Origin: Streptomyces xanthii
GTDB taxonomy: Bacteria; Actinomycetota; Actinomycetes; Streptomycetales; Streptomycetaceae
Assembly (NCBI RefSeq): GCF_014621695.1
Contig: NZ_CP061281.1
Location: 5,952,001 to 6,016,000 of the forward strand
Direction: 5' to 3'
DNA length: 64,000 nt
Made by a program: the position numbers and the translations under genes. Position 1 is the first letter of the stretch, and each line of letters starts with the position of its first letter. Below the pieces are notes generated by a model. That model had not been told where the DNA came from and ran no database searches. It worked only from the letters and a program-made list of their open reading frames with translations. Positions 10,663 to 19,567 of the stretch are shown here, one piece after another.

Positions 10663-10911
10663 GAAAGATCCTCCCCGTTCGGGACCCGGTTGCGGGACCG
10701 ACTGAGCCAGGCAGCGTACGGCAGACGACATCTCCCCGATCAATCGGTGAATACCGGACGCGAACAGGTGTCTGCGCGCAGGAAGTTGTCGTAGTGTCGG
10801 CTGCGTCCGTGCGCCGCGGAGCGAACGCGTCCACGAAGCTCCACGAAGTCCCGCGATCCGGGGCGGACCGGGCACACGGGAGAAGTCGGGCGACTGGGAG
10901 GGGTTCGCGGC

Positions 10912-12675
10912 ATGGCGGCGGTATTCGGCAGGCGGCTGCGCAGGGGTGCGGTGACCGCAGCGGTCGCCGCCGCGGCGGTGGCGGCGCTCTCGGCGTCGCA
11001 GGCCCCGGGCGTGCCCTCTCCCCAGCTGGACAACGGCCGTTCGGCGGCCGACAGTTCCGACGAGGGGCAGGGCCCCGACGGAGCGTCCGGCCCGGACTAC
11101 TACACCGACCTGCCGAAGCTGAACAGCCCGACCGACGACCCGACCGCCGCCCCCGGCGCGGGCTCCCCGGGCGACGCCGAAGCGGGCATACCGGCCACGG
11201 TCCTGGACGCGTACAAGAAGGCAGAGGCCGAACTCGCCCGCACCAAGCCCGGGTGCAACGTGTCGTGGGAGCTGCTCGCGGCGATCGGCAAGGTCGAGTC
11301 CGGCCAGGCGCGCGGCGGAAACGTGGACGCGAACGGCACCACGATCGACGCCATCACCGGCCCGCCCCTCAACGGCAAGGGCTTCGCCCACATCAAGGAC
11401 ACCGACGGCGGCCTCTACGACGGCGACACGGTGTACGACCGGGCCGTGGGCCCCATGCAGTTCATCCCGACGACCTGGGCCTGGGCCGGCCGCGACGGCA
11501 ACGGGGACGGCAAGAAGGACCCCAACAACATCTACGACGCGGCGCTCGCCACCGGCCACTACCTGTGCCGCGCCGACCGCGACCTGTCCGACGCGGGCGA
11601 CCTGAACCAGGCGATCCTCAGCTACAACCACTCCTCGGACTACCTGGCCACCGTCCTGTCCTGGCTGGAGTTCTACCGCAAGGGCGCGCACCAGGTCCCC
11701 GACGGCACCGGCGTCCTGCCGCGCCATCCGAGCACCGGCGGCGGCACGAACCCGACGCCCACCACGCCCGGCCTGCCCGGCACGGGCGGTGGCAAGAGCC
11801 CGTCCTCGCCGAAGCCGGACAAGCCCTCGACGAAGCCCACGGACCCGCCCGAGTCGCCGAGGCCCACCGATCCCACGGACCCCGCCGGCCCCACGGACCC
11901 GCCGACGAGCACCAGCCCCGCCGAGACGGTCACCAAGCTCGGCGTCGCCGGCACGGGCGACCTCAGCGCCATGGCGGGCGACGTGTTCACCGCGAAGGCC
12001 TCGGTGCGCGCCACGAACGCGCAGGGCCGGGGCGTCGGCAGCGTGCAGATCCGCTTCGCGGTCGTCGGCGACACCGACGCCACGTTCTCCGGCGGCGCCA
12101 CCACCGCCGTGGCGACGACGAACAGTTCGGGCGTGGCCACCGCGCCCGCCATGAAGGCCGGTGAGAAGACGGGCGAGTTCACCGTCCGCGCCACCGTCGT
12201 CGGCCGTTCCCTGTCCGGCGTCGACCACAAGGCGAGCGTCACCGCGCGCGCCGCCGACGCGCTGGCCCGGGTCGGCGACAAGGAGCTCAGCTGCGTCGCG
12301 GGCCAGGAGTTCGCCGACCGCGTCACGGTGAAGGCGACCTACAAGGGCGCTGTGGCCGACGGCGTCGCCGCCACCGCCACGCTGATCAAGTCCGCGGACG
12401 ACGCGACCGAGGCCGACAAGGGCCCCTACTTCAAGGACGCCGACGGCAAGGCGATCCGTACGTTCAAGGGGCTCGAGACCGCCGACGACGGCACGCTCGT
12501 GCTGCCGAAGCTGTACGCGGACGACGCGACCGGCACGTTCCTGCTGCGCGTCACCACGACGGGCGGCGCGACGCTCACCGTCGAGCTGAAGGTGACGGCC
12601 GCTCCGGCCGGCGGCGCCTCGGAGAGCCCCGCGGCCTCCGAGTCCCCGTCGCCCTCCGCGAGCCCGTCCGCGTAG
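10912..12675 (+). CDS. Secreted lytic transglycosylase with Ig-like C-terminal domains
   Basis: A 587-residue exported cell-wall enzyme. The signal peptide covers about residues 1-35. A transglycosylase domain (about 90-260) contains WELLAAIGKVESGQARGG with the likely catalytic Glu, DRAVGPMQFIPTTWAWAGRD and a C-terminal NQAILSYNHSSDYLATV, an MltB/SLT-like arrangement that cleaves peptidoglycan glycan strands. A Pro/Thr/Ser-rich linker (about 265-340) spans the wall, and two beta-rich repeats (about 340-435 and 440-560) resemble invasin-type Ig domains. The end is a Ser/Pro/Ala tail. The ATG at 10912 has GGGAGGGG upstream. A very long terminator hairpin follows the stop. Confidence 0.87.
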   Translation: MAAVFGRRLRRGAVTAAVAAAAVAALSASQAPGVPSPQLDNGRSAADSSDEGQGPDGASGPDYYTDLPKLNSPTDDPTAAPGAGSPGDAEAGIPATVLDAYKKAEAELARTKPGCNVSWELLAAIGKVESGQARGGNVDANGTTIDAITGPPLNGKGFAHIKDTDGGLYDGDTVYDRAVGPMQFIPTTWAWAGRDGNGDGKKDPNNIYDAALATGHYLCRADRDLSDAGDLNQAILSYNHSSDYLATVLSWLEFYRKGAHQVPDGTGVLPRHPSTGGGTNPTPTTPGLPGTGGGKSPSSPKPDKPSTKPTDPPESPRPTDPTDPAGPTDPPTSTSPAETVTKLGVAGTGDLSAMAGDVFTAKASVRATNAQGRGVGSVQIRFAVVGDTDATFSGGATTAVATTNSSGVATAPAMKAGEKTGEFTVRATVVGRSLSGVDHKASVTARAADALARVGDKELSCVAGQEFADRVTVKATYKGAVADGVAATATLIKSADDATEADKGPYFKDADGKAIRTFKGLETADDGTLVLPKLYADDATGTFLLRVTTTGGATLTVELKVTAAPAGGASESPAASESPSPSASPSA

Positions 12676-12686
12676 CGCGCACCACC

Positions 12687-12758
12687 GAGCACGACCCGAG
12701 ACGACCTGAGCCCCCGGCCCCCGAAGGCCGGGGGCTCAGGTCGTCTCGGCTCGTGCTC
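12687..12758 (+). terminator. 33-bp-stem terminator
   Basis: Arms 12687-12719 and 12726-12758 (33 bases each) are complementary except for one position, with the six-base loop CCCGAA. It starts 11 bases after the transglycosylase stop and ends the transcript. The stem is unusually long for a terminator. Confidence 0.85.
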
Positions 12759-12854
12759 GGGTCGTCCTGTTCCGCCTGTTCTCATCTGCCCCCGGCATTG
12801 CTACGGTGCACCGACCCAAGAGGCCTGACGCCCCATCAGATATGGAGGTCGGAC

Positions 12855-12989
12855 ATGCGCGCCCTCATCGCGGCCGCGATCGGACTGGCCGCGGCCCTCG
12901 CCCTCGTGCTCACGATCACGGCGATCGGCGCCCCGGCGGGCAAGACCTCGCCGAAACCCCTGCTCACCACCGTCCCCAAGCACGTCTGA
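12855..12989 (+). CDS. Small hydrophobic peptide, 44 residues (possibly SPW_0924 family)
   Basis: The ATG at 12855 follows GGAGG at five bases and opens a 44-residue reading frame: MRALIAAAIGLAAALALVLT, then ITAIGAPAGKTSP and KPLLTTVPKHV. It is one hydrophobic helix with a short polar C-terminus, so it is either a single-pass membrane peptide or a cleaved export signal with a short mature tail. I recall a family of such Streptomyces peptides named SPW_0924, of unknown function. It lies between the terminator at 12758 and the DUF3068 gene, 55 bases ahead of that gene and on the same strand, so co-transcription is likely. Confidence 0.7.
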   Translation: MRALIAAAIGLAAALALVLTITAIGAPAGKTSPKPLLTTVPKHV

Positions 12990-13044
12990 ACCGACCCCGA
13001 GCACCCGAGCACGTCTGACCGGACCGCCGAGGAGGGCCGCCGAG

Positions 13045-14037
13045 ATGCGCCGCAAGGCAAGCCTGATCCTGCTCGCCTTCGCCGTGTTCTTCACGGCGAT
13101 GTCCCCGCTCATGCGCTGGTACGCGTTCCCGCGCCTGGCGAAGATCCCGCCCAGCCAGTACCAGAACGTCGTCCTGGAGGCCAAGAACCCCACGCTGCTC
13201 GACTACGGCACCATGCAGGCCAAGAAGGTCTCCAAGGTCAGCATCGTGCAGACCCTCAAGGGCGACGTCGAGAAGGCGAAACGGATCAGCGACAGCGCCG
13301 GCCGCGACGTCGTCGTCTGGGACGCCCTGTCCTACGTCGTCGGACCCGACGGCAAGATGGTCTCCAAGATCCCCGAGCGCTACATCTTCGACGCCCACAG
13401 CTCCGAACCCGTCCACGCCACCGGCGAGATGGTCGACGGCGACCCGGTCCGGCGCGACGGCATCGAGTTCAAGTGGCCCTTCCTCACCGAGAAGCGCGAC
13501 TACGAGTACTTCGACGCGCAGGCCCGCATCACCCGCCCCATCCACTACAAGGGCACCACGACCTTCCGCGGCATCAAGGTCTACTACTTCGAGCAGACCA
13601 TCCCCTGGATGAAGGTCCCGCTGCCCAGGACGATGCCGGTCCCGGGCATCACGCCCGAGTCCGTCGCCAAGACCGGCACCACCCGCTGGTACACGACCAC
13701 GCGCAAGTTCTGGGTCGAACCCACCACCGGCGCACCGGTCTACGGCGAGGAGATCATGGAGAACGAGCTGCGCGGCGGCACCCTGCTCGGCGGCCGCGAC
13801 AAGGTCACCGTGTTCAAGGGGCACGTCAAGATGCGCGAGGACTCCATCCAGGCCACCGTCGACCTGGTCAGCTCCAACCGCGTCCTGGTCCTCCTGCTGA
13901 CCTCGTACCTGCCCTGGGGCTTCCTCGGCCTCGGCGTGCTGCTGCTCGCCCTGTCCCTGTGGCTGGAGGCCCGCAGCCGGCGCCCCGGGGACCCGGAGGG
14001 CACCGCCGTGCCGCACCCCGAACCGGTCAGCGCCTGA
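13045..14037 (+). CDS. DUF3068 (PorA family) membrane protein
   Basis: A 330-residue protein with an N-terminal membrane helix (about 6-22, LILLAFAVFFTAMSPLMRWY) and a C-terminal helix (about 285-310). The large domain between them should be extracellular. It contains FRGIKVYYFEQTIPW, TTRKFWVEPTTGAPVYGEE and EDSIQATVDLVSS, the usual DUF3068 core. The family is related by name to a corynebacterial porin protein, but no channel role is shown in Streptomyces. A GAGGAGGG ribosome binding site precedes the ATG. Its 3' end overlaps the convergent hrpB gene by 11 bases. Confidence 0.85.
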   Translation: MRRKASLILLAFAVFFTAMSPLMRWYAFPRLAKIPPSQYQNVVLEAKNPTLLDYGTMQAKKVSKVSIVQTLKGDVEKAKRISDSAGRDVVVWDALSYVVGPDGKMVSKIPERYIFDAHSSEPVHATGEMVDGDPVRRDGIEFKWPFLTEKRDYEYFDAQARITRPIHYKGTTTFRGIKVYYFEQTIPWMKVPLPRTMPVPGITPESVAKTGTTRWYTTTRKFWVEPTTGAPVYGEEIMENELRGGTLLGGRDKVTVFKGHVKMREDSIQATVDLVSSNRVLVLLLTSYLPWGFLGLGVLLLALSLWLEARSRRPGDPEGTAVPHPEPVSA

Positions 14038-16561
14038 GCCGCGCGTTCGTGTACCGGGTCGCCTCGGCCGCCGCCGGGTCCTCCGGCCACGGATGCTTCG
14101 GGTACCGGCCACGCAGATCGGCCCGCACCGCGCGATAGCCCTCGCGCCAGAACGACGCCAGATCGGCGGTCACCGCCGCCGGACGCCCGGCCGGGGACAG
14201 CAGGTGCACGAGCACCGGCACCCCGGCCAGGCGCGGTGTCTCCTGCAGCCCGAACATCTCCTGCAGCTTCACCGCGAGCACCGGCCGCTCCGGATCCCCG
14301 TAGTCGACCCGGATCCGCGAACCGCTCGGCACCTCGAGCCGCTCCGGCGCCAGCTCGTCGAGCCGTGCCGCCTCACCGCCCGCCCACGGCAGCAGCCGCG
14401 TCAGCGCCCGCCCCGCGTCGATCCGCCCCAGATCGGCCCGCCGCCGCGCCGCGCCCAGCTCCGGCTCCAGCCACTCGTCGGCCCGCGCCAGCAACGCCGC
14501 GTCGCTCACGTCAGGCCACGGATCCCCGAGCTGATGCCGCAGGAACGCCAGCCGCTCCCGCAGCCCCCGTGCCTCCCGGTCCCACCGCAGCAGCCCGACC
14601 CCCTCCCGCCGCAGCCCCTCGAGCAGCCCTTCCCGTACGAGCCCGGGCGCGGGGTCCCTGATCGGGCGCACCGCCAGCTCGACGGCCCCCAGCCGCTCCA
14701 CGTGCCGGGCCACCAACTCCCCGCCCGCCCACGCCACTTCGTCGCCCTCGCCGTACAGCGAGCCGGCCGCCCACCGTGCGACGTCCTCGTCCACGACCGC
14801 CCCGAGCCGCACACGCGCGTGCCCGGCGCCCACCGGCCGGTCCGCCACCGCGACGGCCACCCACGCCGCGTCCCGCAGCGCGCTGCCGTCCCCGGCCTCG
14901 GCCCGCGTCCCGGACACCATGAGCCACGACCCCTTGTCCTTACGGGCGATCCGCTCGGGAAACGCGAGCGCCGCGACGACCCCGACGACGTACTCGTCCC
15001 CGGCCTGCCCCCGAGCAGGCGCCGGACCACCGCCGGTGCCCTCCGGCGCGGAGTCGCCCGCGAGCGACGACAGCCGCCGCACCTCCTGACGCCACCGCCC
15101 CGCGTACGCGTCACCACCGCGCCGCGCCGCCCGCAGCGCCCCGGCCAGATCGTCCCCGTACTCGCGCGGCGGCTCCTCGCTCAGCAGGGCCACCGCCTCC
15201 GCCGCCCGCCGCGCCGTCACCACCGGCGCCGCGTCGAGCAGCGCCCGGCCGAGCCGCGGGTGCAGGCCGAGGCGGGACAGACGCCGGCCCCGGTCCGTGA
15301 CCCGCCCCGAGTCCGGCTCCACCGCACCGACCGCCGTCAGGACCTCCCGCGCCGCCGCCATCGCCCCGGCGGGCGGCGCGTCGAGCAGAGCGAGCCCGGA
15401 CGCGTCCGGGCTGCCCCAGCACGCCGCCTGCAACGCGAACGCCGTCAGATCCGCCACCTTGATCTCCGGCGACGGGAAGCGCGAAAGACGGGCGTCCTCC
15501 GCCTCGTCCCAGCAGCGGTACACGAACCCGGGCGCCTCACGCCCGGCCCGCCCCGCGCGCTGCGTACCGGACGCCCGCGACGCCCGTACCGTCGTCAGCG
15601 CGCTCAGCCCCCGCGCGTGATCCACCCGCGGCTCCCGCGCCAGACCCGCGTCCACGACGACCCGCACCCCCGGCACCGTCAGCGACGACTCCGCGACCGC
15701 CGTGGCCAGGACCACCCGGCGCCGCCCGCCGGGAGAGAGCACCGCGTCCTGCACCGCGGCCGGCGCCCGCCCGTGCACCTGCAGCACCTCGACATCACCC
15801 AGGGCGCCCAGCAGGCCCGCCACCCGAGCGATCTCGCCGACCCCGGGAAGAAAACACAGCACGTCCCCGGACCGCTCCGCGAGCGCCCGGCGCACCACCG
15901 ACGCCACATGCGTGAGCAGCGCCGGATCCACCCGCATCCCGTGCGGCGGCCGCACCGGCCGGGCCGGCGGCGCCCACACCGTCTCCACCGGGAACGAGGC
16001 GCCCTCGGCCGTCACCACCGGCGCGCCCCCGAGCAGCGCCGACCAGCCCTCCGCGTCGGTCGTCGCCGACGCCGCGACCAGTTCCAGCTCGGGCCGCAGC
16101 GTCTCGCGCACGTCCCACAGGAACGCCGCCACCGTGTCCGCGTCCAGATGCCGCTCGTGCACCTCGTCGAGCAGGACCACGTCGACCCCGGCCAGCTCCT
16201 GGTCGCGCTGGAGCCGCTGCACCAGGACACCCGTGGTCACGACCTCCACGACGGTGCGCGGCCCGACGGCCCGCTCGCCGCGCACCGTGAACCCGACCCG
16301 CTCGCCGACCCGCTCGCCCAGCAGCCACGCCATCCGCCGCGCCGCCGCCCGCGCCGCGATCCGGCGCGGCTCGGCGACCACGACCCGGCGCACCGGCCCG
16401 TCCCCGCCGAGCAGCCCGGCCAGGAACAGCGGCACCAGCGTCGTCTTGCCGGTGCCCGGCGGGGCGACGAGCACCGCGACCCCGCCCGCGTCGAGCGCGG
16501 AACGCAGCGCGGGCAGCGCGGAACGGACGGGGAGGGCCTCCAGGGCCGCGTCACGGATCAC
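14027..16561 (-). CDS. hrpB: ATP-dependent helicase HrpB
   Basis: An 844-residue DEAH-type superfamily 2 helicase. Walker A is APPGTGKTTLVPLF (about 34-47). The Walker B box is DEVHER, followed by the SAT motif VAASATTDAEG. The second RecA domain carries FLPGVGEIARVAGLL, VVDAGLAREPRVD and the Q-x-x-R-x-G-R region QRAGRAGREAPGFVYRCW. A C-terminal HrpB region contains PELGAARRRADLGRIDAGRA and the end segment WPEDPAAAEATRYTNARLRR. Length matches the family (about 820). The start GTG at 16561 gives the expected N-terminus. The cellular role of HrpB is unclear in most bacteria. Confidence 0.93.
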   Translation of the reverse strand: MIRDAALEALPVRSALPALRSALDAGGVAVLVAPPGTGKTTLVPLFLAGLLGGDGPVRRVVVAEPRRIAARAAARRMAWLLGERVGERVGFTVRGERAVGPRTVVEVVTTGVLVQRLQRDQELAGVDVVLLDEVHERHLDADTVAAFLWDVRETLRPELELVAASATTDAEGWSALLGGAPVVTAEGASFPVETVWAPPARPVRPPHGMRVDPALLTHVASVVRRALAERSGDVLCFLPGVGEIARVAGLLGALGDVEVLQVHGRAPAAVQDAVLSPGGRRRVVLATAVAESSLTVPGVRVVVDAGLAREPRVDHARGLSALTTVRASRASGTQRAGRAGREAPGFVYRCWDEAEDARLSRFPSPEIKVADLTAFALQAACWGSPDASGLALLDAPPAGAMAAAREVLTAVGAVEPDSGRVTDRGRRLSRLGLHPRLGRALLDAAPVVTARRAAEAVALLSEEPPREYGDDLAGALRAARRGGDAYAGRWRQEVRRLSSLAGDSAPEGTGGGPAPARGQAGDEYVVGVVAALAFPERIARKDKGSWLMVSGTRAEAGDGSALRDAAWVAVAVADRPVGAGHARVRLGAVVDEDVARWAAGSLYGEGDEVAWAGGELVARHVERLGAVELAVRPIRDPAPGLVREGLLEGLRREGVGLLRWDREARGLRERLAFLRHQLGDPWPDVSDAALLARADEWLEPELGAARRRADLGRIDAGRALTRLLPWAGGEAARLDELAPERLEVPSGSRIRVDYGDPERPVLAVKLQEMFGLQETPRLAGVPVLVHLLSPAGRPAAVTADLASFWREGYRAVRADLRGRYPKHPWPEDPAAAEATRYTNARLRR

Positions 16562-16582
16562 CCGGCCAGTGTCTCGTGCGTT

Positions 16583-17425
16583 CTAGTCCCGCTCGCACAC
16601 GAAGATGGCGGTGCCCGGGATCAGGTTCCCGCGCAGCGGCGACCAGCCGCCCCACTCCTGCGTGTTCCACGCGGGCCACTCCGGTTCCACGAGGTCCACG
16701 AGCCGGAAGCCGGCCGCGACCACGTCCCGCACCCGGTCACCGACCGTGCGGTGGTGCTCCACATATACGGCGCGCCCCTCCTCGTCCTGCTCCACATAAG
16801 GAGTGCGGTCGAAGTACGACGCGGCGACGCTCAGCCCCTCGGGGCCCGGCTCGTCCGGGAACGCCCAGCGGATCGGGTGCGTGACGGAGAAGACGAAGCG
16901 GCCGCCCGGCCGCAGCACCCGGCGCACCTCGCGCAGTACCCGGACCGGGTCGGCGACGAAGGGCAGCGCCCCGTACGCGGAGCAGGCCAGGTCGAAGGAG
17001 CCGTCCAGGAAGGGGAGCGCCCCCGCGTCCGCCTCGACGAGGGGCACCTTCCCGCCGTCGATGCGCAGGGCGTGCTGCAGCTGGCGGTGCGAGAGGTCGA
17101 GGGCCACCGGGCGGGCGCCCTGCGCGGCGAGCCAGCGCGAGCACTGGGCGGCGCCCGCGCCGATCTCCAGGACGTCGCGGCCGGCCAGCTCCTCCGCCGG
17201 GCCGAGCAGCTCGGCCTCCACCTCGTCGAGGCCCTCGGGGCCCCACACGAAGCGGTCGTCACCGAGGAAGGTGCCGTGCTCGATCTGGTACTCGTCCGCG
17301 TTCCGGTCCCACCAGCCGCGGTTGGCCCGGGAGCTCTCGCCCGTGCCGGCGTCGCGCCGGGTGGCCGTCGAATCCTCGTCCACGGAGGACGCCGGTGCCG
17401 CCGGCAGGGACTCGTGCGCTTGCAT
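16583..17425 (-). CDS. Class I SAM-dependent methyltransferase
   Basis: A 280-residue methyltransferase of unknown substrate. The Rossmann-fold motifs are DVLEIGAGAAQCSRWLAAQG (motif I, AdoMet binding), PVALDLSHRQLQ (acidic end of strand 2), ACSAYGALPFVADP (motif IV region) and VLREVRRVLRPGGRFVFSV. The C-terminal part (TPYVEQDEEGRAVYVEHHRT) is also typical of this Streptomyces group. An acidic, disordered N-terminus (about 45 residues) precedes the domain. The frame is open 84 codons further upstream into the rpsA promoter region; I chose the ATG at 17425, though its ribosome binding site is weak. It is divergent from rpsA. Confidence 0.82.
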   Translation of the reverse strand: MQAHESLPAAPASSVDEDSTATRRDAGTGESSRANRGWWDRNADEYQIEHGTFLGDDRFVWGPEGLDEVEAELLGPAEELAGRDVLEIGAGAAQCSRWLAAQGARPVALDLSHRQLQHALRIDGGKVPLVEADAGALPFLDGSFDLACSAYGALPFVADPVRVLREVRRVLRPGGRFVFSVTHPIRWAFPDEPGPEGLSVAASYFDRTPYVEQDEEGRAVYVEHHRTVGDRVRDVVAAGFRLVDLVEPEWPAWNTQEWGGWSPLRGNLIPGTAIFVCERD

Positions 17426-17586
17426 GCGTCCGGACTCTTGGATGATGGGCTCCCTCGTCGTACTCTTCCGTAACCCCGTCGCCGGGAAGAGGGCGCCGCG
17501 AGCGTTCGCTGCGGCCCTCGTAGCCTCGTGCGACAGGATTTCTGCCGGGATTGCGGCGATCCGCCCCTGGTGTGCGCCTTCGCGCA

Positions 17587-17615
17587 TTGACCGTGCCCGG
17601 CAGCCCCCGTATGCT
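17587..17615 (+). promoter_or_regulatory. rpsA promoter
   Basis: TTGACC (17587-17592) and TATGCT (17610-17615) are separated by 17 bases, a near-consensus housekeeping sigma (HrdB) promoter. Transcription would begin near 17622 and leave a leader of about 190 bases before rpsA. Confidence 0.8.
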
Positions 17616-17681
17616 ACAAGTTGCGCTGCGGGCCTGCGCACCTCAGACATAGCAGGCTGTGCTCGCATCTGTTGCATGTCC

Positions 17682-17719
17682 CCTCGGTTGTCGAGGCGCC
17701 CCCGGTTCCGGGCAGGCGC
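17682..17719 (+). promoter_or_regulatory. Structured rpsA leader (two adjacent hairpins)
   Basis: Within the 385-base gap before rpsA, two hairpins lie next to each other: CCTCG/CGAGG (17682-17686 with 17692-17696) and a two-part stem GCGCC-CCCGG/CCGGG-CA-GGCGC (17696-17719) with a TT loop. In Escherichia coli the rpsA leader folds into hairpins used for S1 autoregulation. A similar function here is inference. Confidence 0.45.
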
Positions 17720-17810
17720 TTCCTAGGCTGTCCGGCTTCTTCGGTGCGAAACAGGTTCCCGGCGTAGCAGTACCCACCGACTTTCAATGTCCGCCGGAGC
17801 CCTTTCCCAC

Positions 17811-19310
17811 ATGACGAGCAGCACCGAGACCACCGCCACCACCCCGCAGGTTGCGGTCAACGACATCGGTAACGAGGAAGCTTTCCTCGCCGCCATCGAC
17901 GAGACGATCAAGTACTTCAACGATGGCGACATCGTCGACGGCGTCATCGTCAAGGTTGACCGGGACGAGGTTCTCCTCGACATCGGTTACAAGACCGAAG
18001 GTGTCATCCCGAGCCGCGAGCTCTCGATCAAGCACGACGTCGACCCGAACGAGGTCGTGGCCGTCGGCGACGAGATCGAGGCCCTGGTTCTCCAGAAGGA
18101 GGACAAGGAAGGCCGCCTGATCCTCTCGAAGAAGCGCGCTCAGTACGAGCGTGCCTGGGGCACCATCGAGAAGATCAAGGAAGAGGACGGCATCGTCACC
18201 GGTACCGTCATCGAGGTCGTCAAGGGTGGTCTCATCCTCGACATCGGCCTCCGCGGCTTCCTCCCGGCCTCCCTGGTCGAGATGCGCCGTGTCCGCGACC
18301 TCCAGCCTTACGTGGGCAAGGAGCTCGAGGCGAAGATCATCGAGCTGGACAAGAACCGCAACAACGTGGTCCTGTCCCGCCGTGCCTGGCTGGAGCAGAC
18401 CCAGTCCGAGGTCCGCCAGACGTTCCTCACGACCCTCCAGAAGGGTCAGGTCCGCTCCGGCGTCGTTTCCTCGATCGTCAACTTCGGTGCCTTCGTGGAC
18501 CTGGGTGGCGTCGACGGTCTGGTTCACGTCTCCGAGCTCTCCTGGAAGCACATCGACCACCCGTCCGAGGTTGTCGAGGTCGGCCAGGAAGTCACCGTCG
18601 AGGTCCTCGACGTCGACATGGACCGCGAGCGTGTCTCCCTGTCGCTGAAGGCGACGCAGGAGGACCCGTGGCAGCAGTTCGCCCGTACCCACCAGATCGG
18701 CCAGGTCGTCCCGGGTAAGGTCACGAAGCTGGTTCCGTTCGGTGCGTTCGTCCGCGTGGACGAGGGCATCGAGGGTCTGGTCCACATCTCCGAGCTGGCC
18801 GAGCGCCACGTGGAGATCCCGGAGCAGGTCGTCCAGGTCAACGACGAGATCTTCGTCAAGGTCATCGACATCGACCTCGAGCGTCGCCGCATCAGCCTCT
18901 CGCTGAAGCAGGCCAACGAGGCCTTCGGCGCCGACCCGTCGGCCGTCGAGTTCGACCCGACCCTGTACGGCATGGCCGCGTCGTACGACGACCAGGGCAA
19001 CTACATCTACCCCGAGGGCTTCGACCCCGAGACCAACGACTGGCTCGAGGGCTTCGAGACCCAGCGCGAGGCCTGGGAGACCCAGTACGCCGAGGCGCAG
19101 CAGCGCTTCGAGCAGCACCAGGCTCAGGTCATCAAGTCCCGCGAGGCCGACGCCCAGGCCGAGGCCGAGGGTGCCGGCGCCGCCGGTGCCGCGCCGGTCG
19201 CGTCCGGTGGCGGTTCCTACTCCTCGGAGTCGGACGACAACTCGGGTGCGCTTGCTTCGGACGAGGCGCTCGCCGCGCTGCGTGAGAAGCTGGCGGGTGG
19301 CCAGAGCTGA
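17811..19310 (+). CDS. rpsA: 30S ribosomal protein S1
   Basis: A 499-residue protein with four S1 RNA-binding repeats, centred at about residues 35-105, 120-190, 205-275 and 295-360. Each ends in signatures such as GLVHVSELSWKHI and GLVHISELAERHV followed by VSLSLKA or ISLSLKQ. Actinobacterial S1 has four repeats rather than the six of Escherichia coli, so the length is normal. The tail from about 400 on is acidic and Gln/Ala-rich. The ATG at 17811 gives the standard N-terminus MTSSTETT; an in-frame ATG at 17787 lacks any ribosome binding site. Codon use is that of a highly expressed gene. A strong terminator follows. Confidence 0.97.
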   Translation: MTSSTETTATTPQVAVNDIGNEEAFLAAIDETIKYFNDGDIVDGVIVKVDRDEVLLDIGYKTEGVIPSRELSIKHDVDPNEVVAVGDEIEALVLQKEDKEGRLILSKKRAQYERAWGTIEKIKEEDGIVTGTVIEVVKGGLILDIGLRGFLPASLVEMRRVRDLQPYVGKELEAKIIELDKNRNNVVLSRRAWLEQTQSEVRQTFLTTLQKGQVRSGVVSSIVNFGAFVDLGGVDGLVHVSELSWKHIDHPSEVVEVGQEVTVEVLDVDMDRERVSLSLKATQEDPWQQFARTHQIGQVVPGKVTKLVPFGAFVRVDEGIEGLVHISELAERHVEIPEQVVQVNDEIFVKVIDIDLERRRISLSLKQANEAFGADPSAVEFDPTLYGMAASYDDQGNYIYPEGFDPETNDWLEGFETQREAWETQYAEAQQRFEQHQAQVIKSREADAQAEAEGAGAAGAAPVASGGGSYSSESDDNSGALASDEALAALREKLAGGQS

Positions 19311-19335
19311 AACGCTCTGCGCTAGCAGCTAGTTG

Positions 19336-19376
19336 AACAGTGGGCCCGCACCATGTGGTGCGGGCCCACTGTTTTT
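19336..19376 (+). terminator. rpsA terminator
   Basis: A perfect 18-bp stem (19336-19353 with 19356-19373, outer arm AACAGTGGGCCCGCACCA) with a two-base loop, followed by a run of Ts (GTTTTTT). It starts 25 bases after the rpsA stop. This is a textbook intrinsic terminator. Confidence 0.93.
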
Positions 19377-19423
19377 TGCGCCTCATCAGCGGGGGCTGAC
19401 CTGTGTGAGTGCGGGTGCCGGCT

Positions 19424-19490
19424 TCGTCGTGGTTGCTCGCGCAGTTCCCCGCGCCCCTGACGGCGCACTTCGTGCGCCTCAGGGGATCGT
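19424..19490. repeat. Dispersed repeat copy E
   Basis: TCGTCGTGGTTGCTCGCGCAG and TTCCCCGCGCCCCTGACGG continue the family seen at 2935, 3141, 3532 and 9631. The end CGGCGCACTTCGTGCGCCTC forms an extra hairpin (GGCGCAC/GTGCGCC). It lies between the rpsA terminator and the PAC2 gene. Confidence 0.7.
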
Positions 19491-19567
19491 CCTCGTGCGG
19501 TTCCGGGAATGGATCAGGTGGGGGCGCTTGTTCTTCTGTCTGTCGAGGACGAGGAGGAGCGGTCACT

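Noticed and set aside
10663..10911. Possible c-di-AMP (ydaO) riboswitch before the lytic transglycosylase gene
   Set aside because: Cell-wall hydrolase genes in Streptomyces often have one, but I could not find its conserved blocks here.
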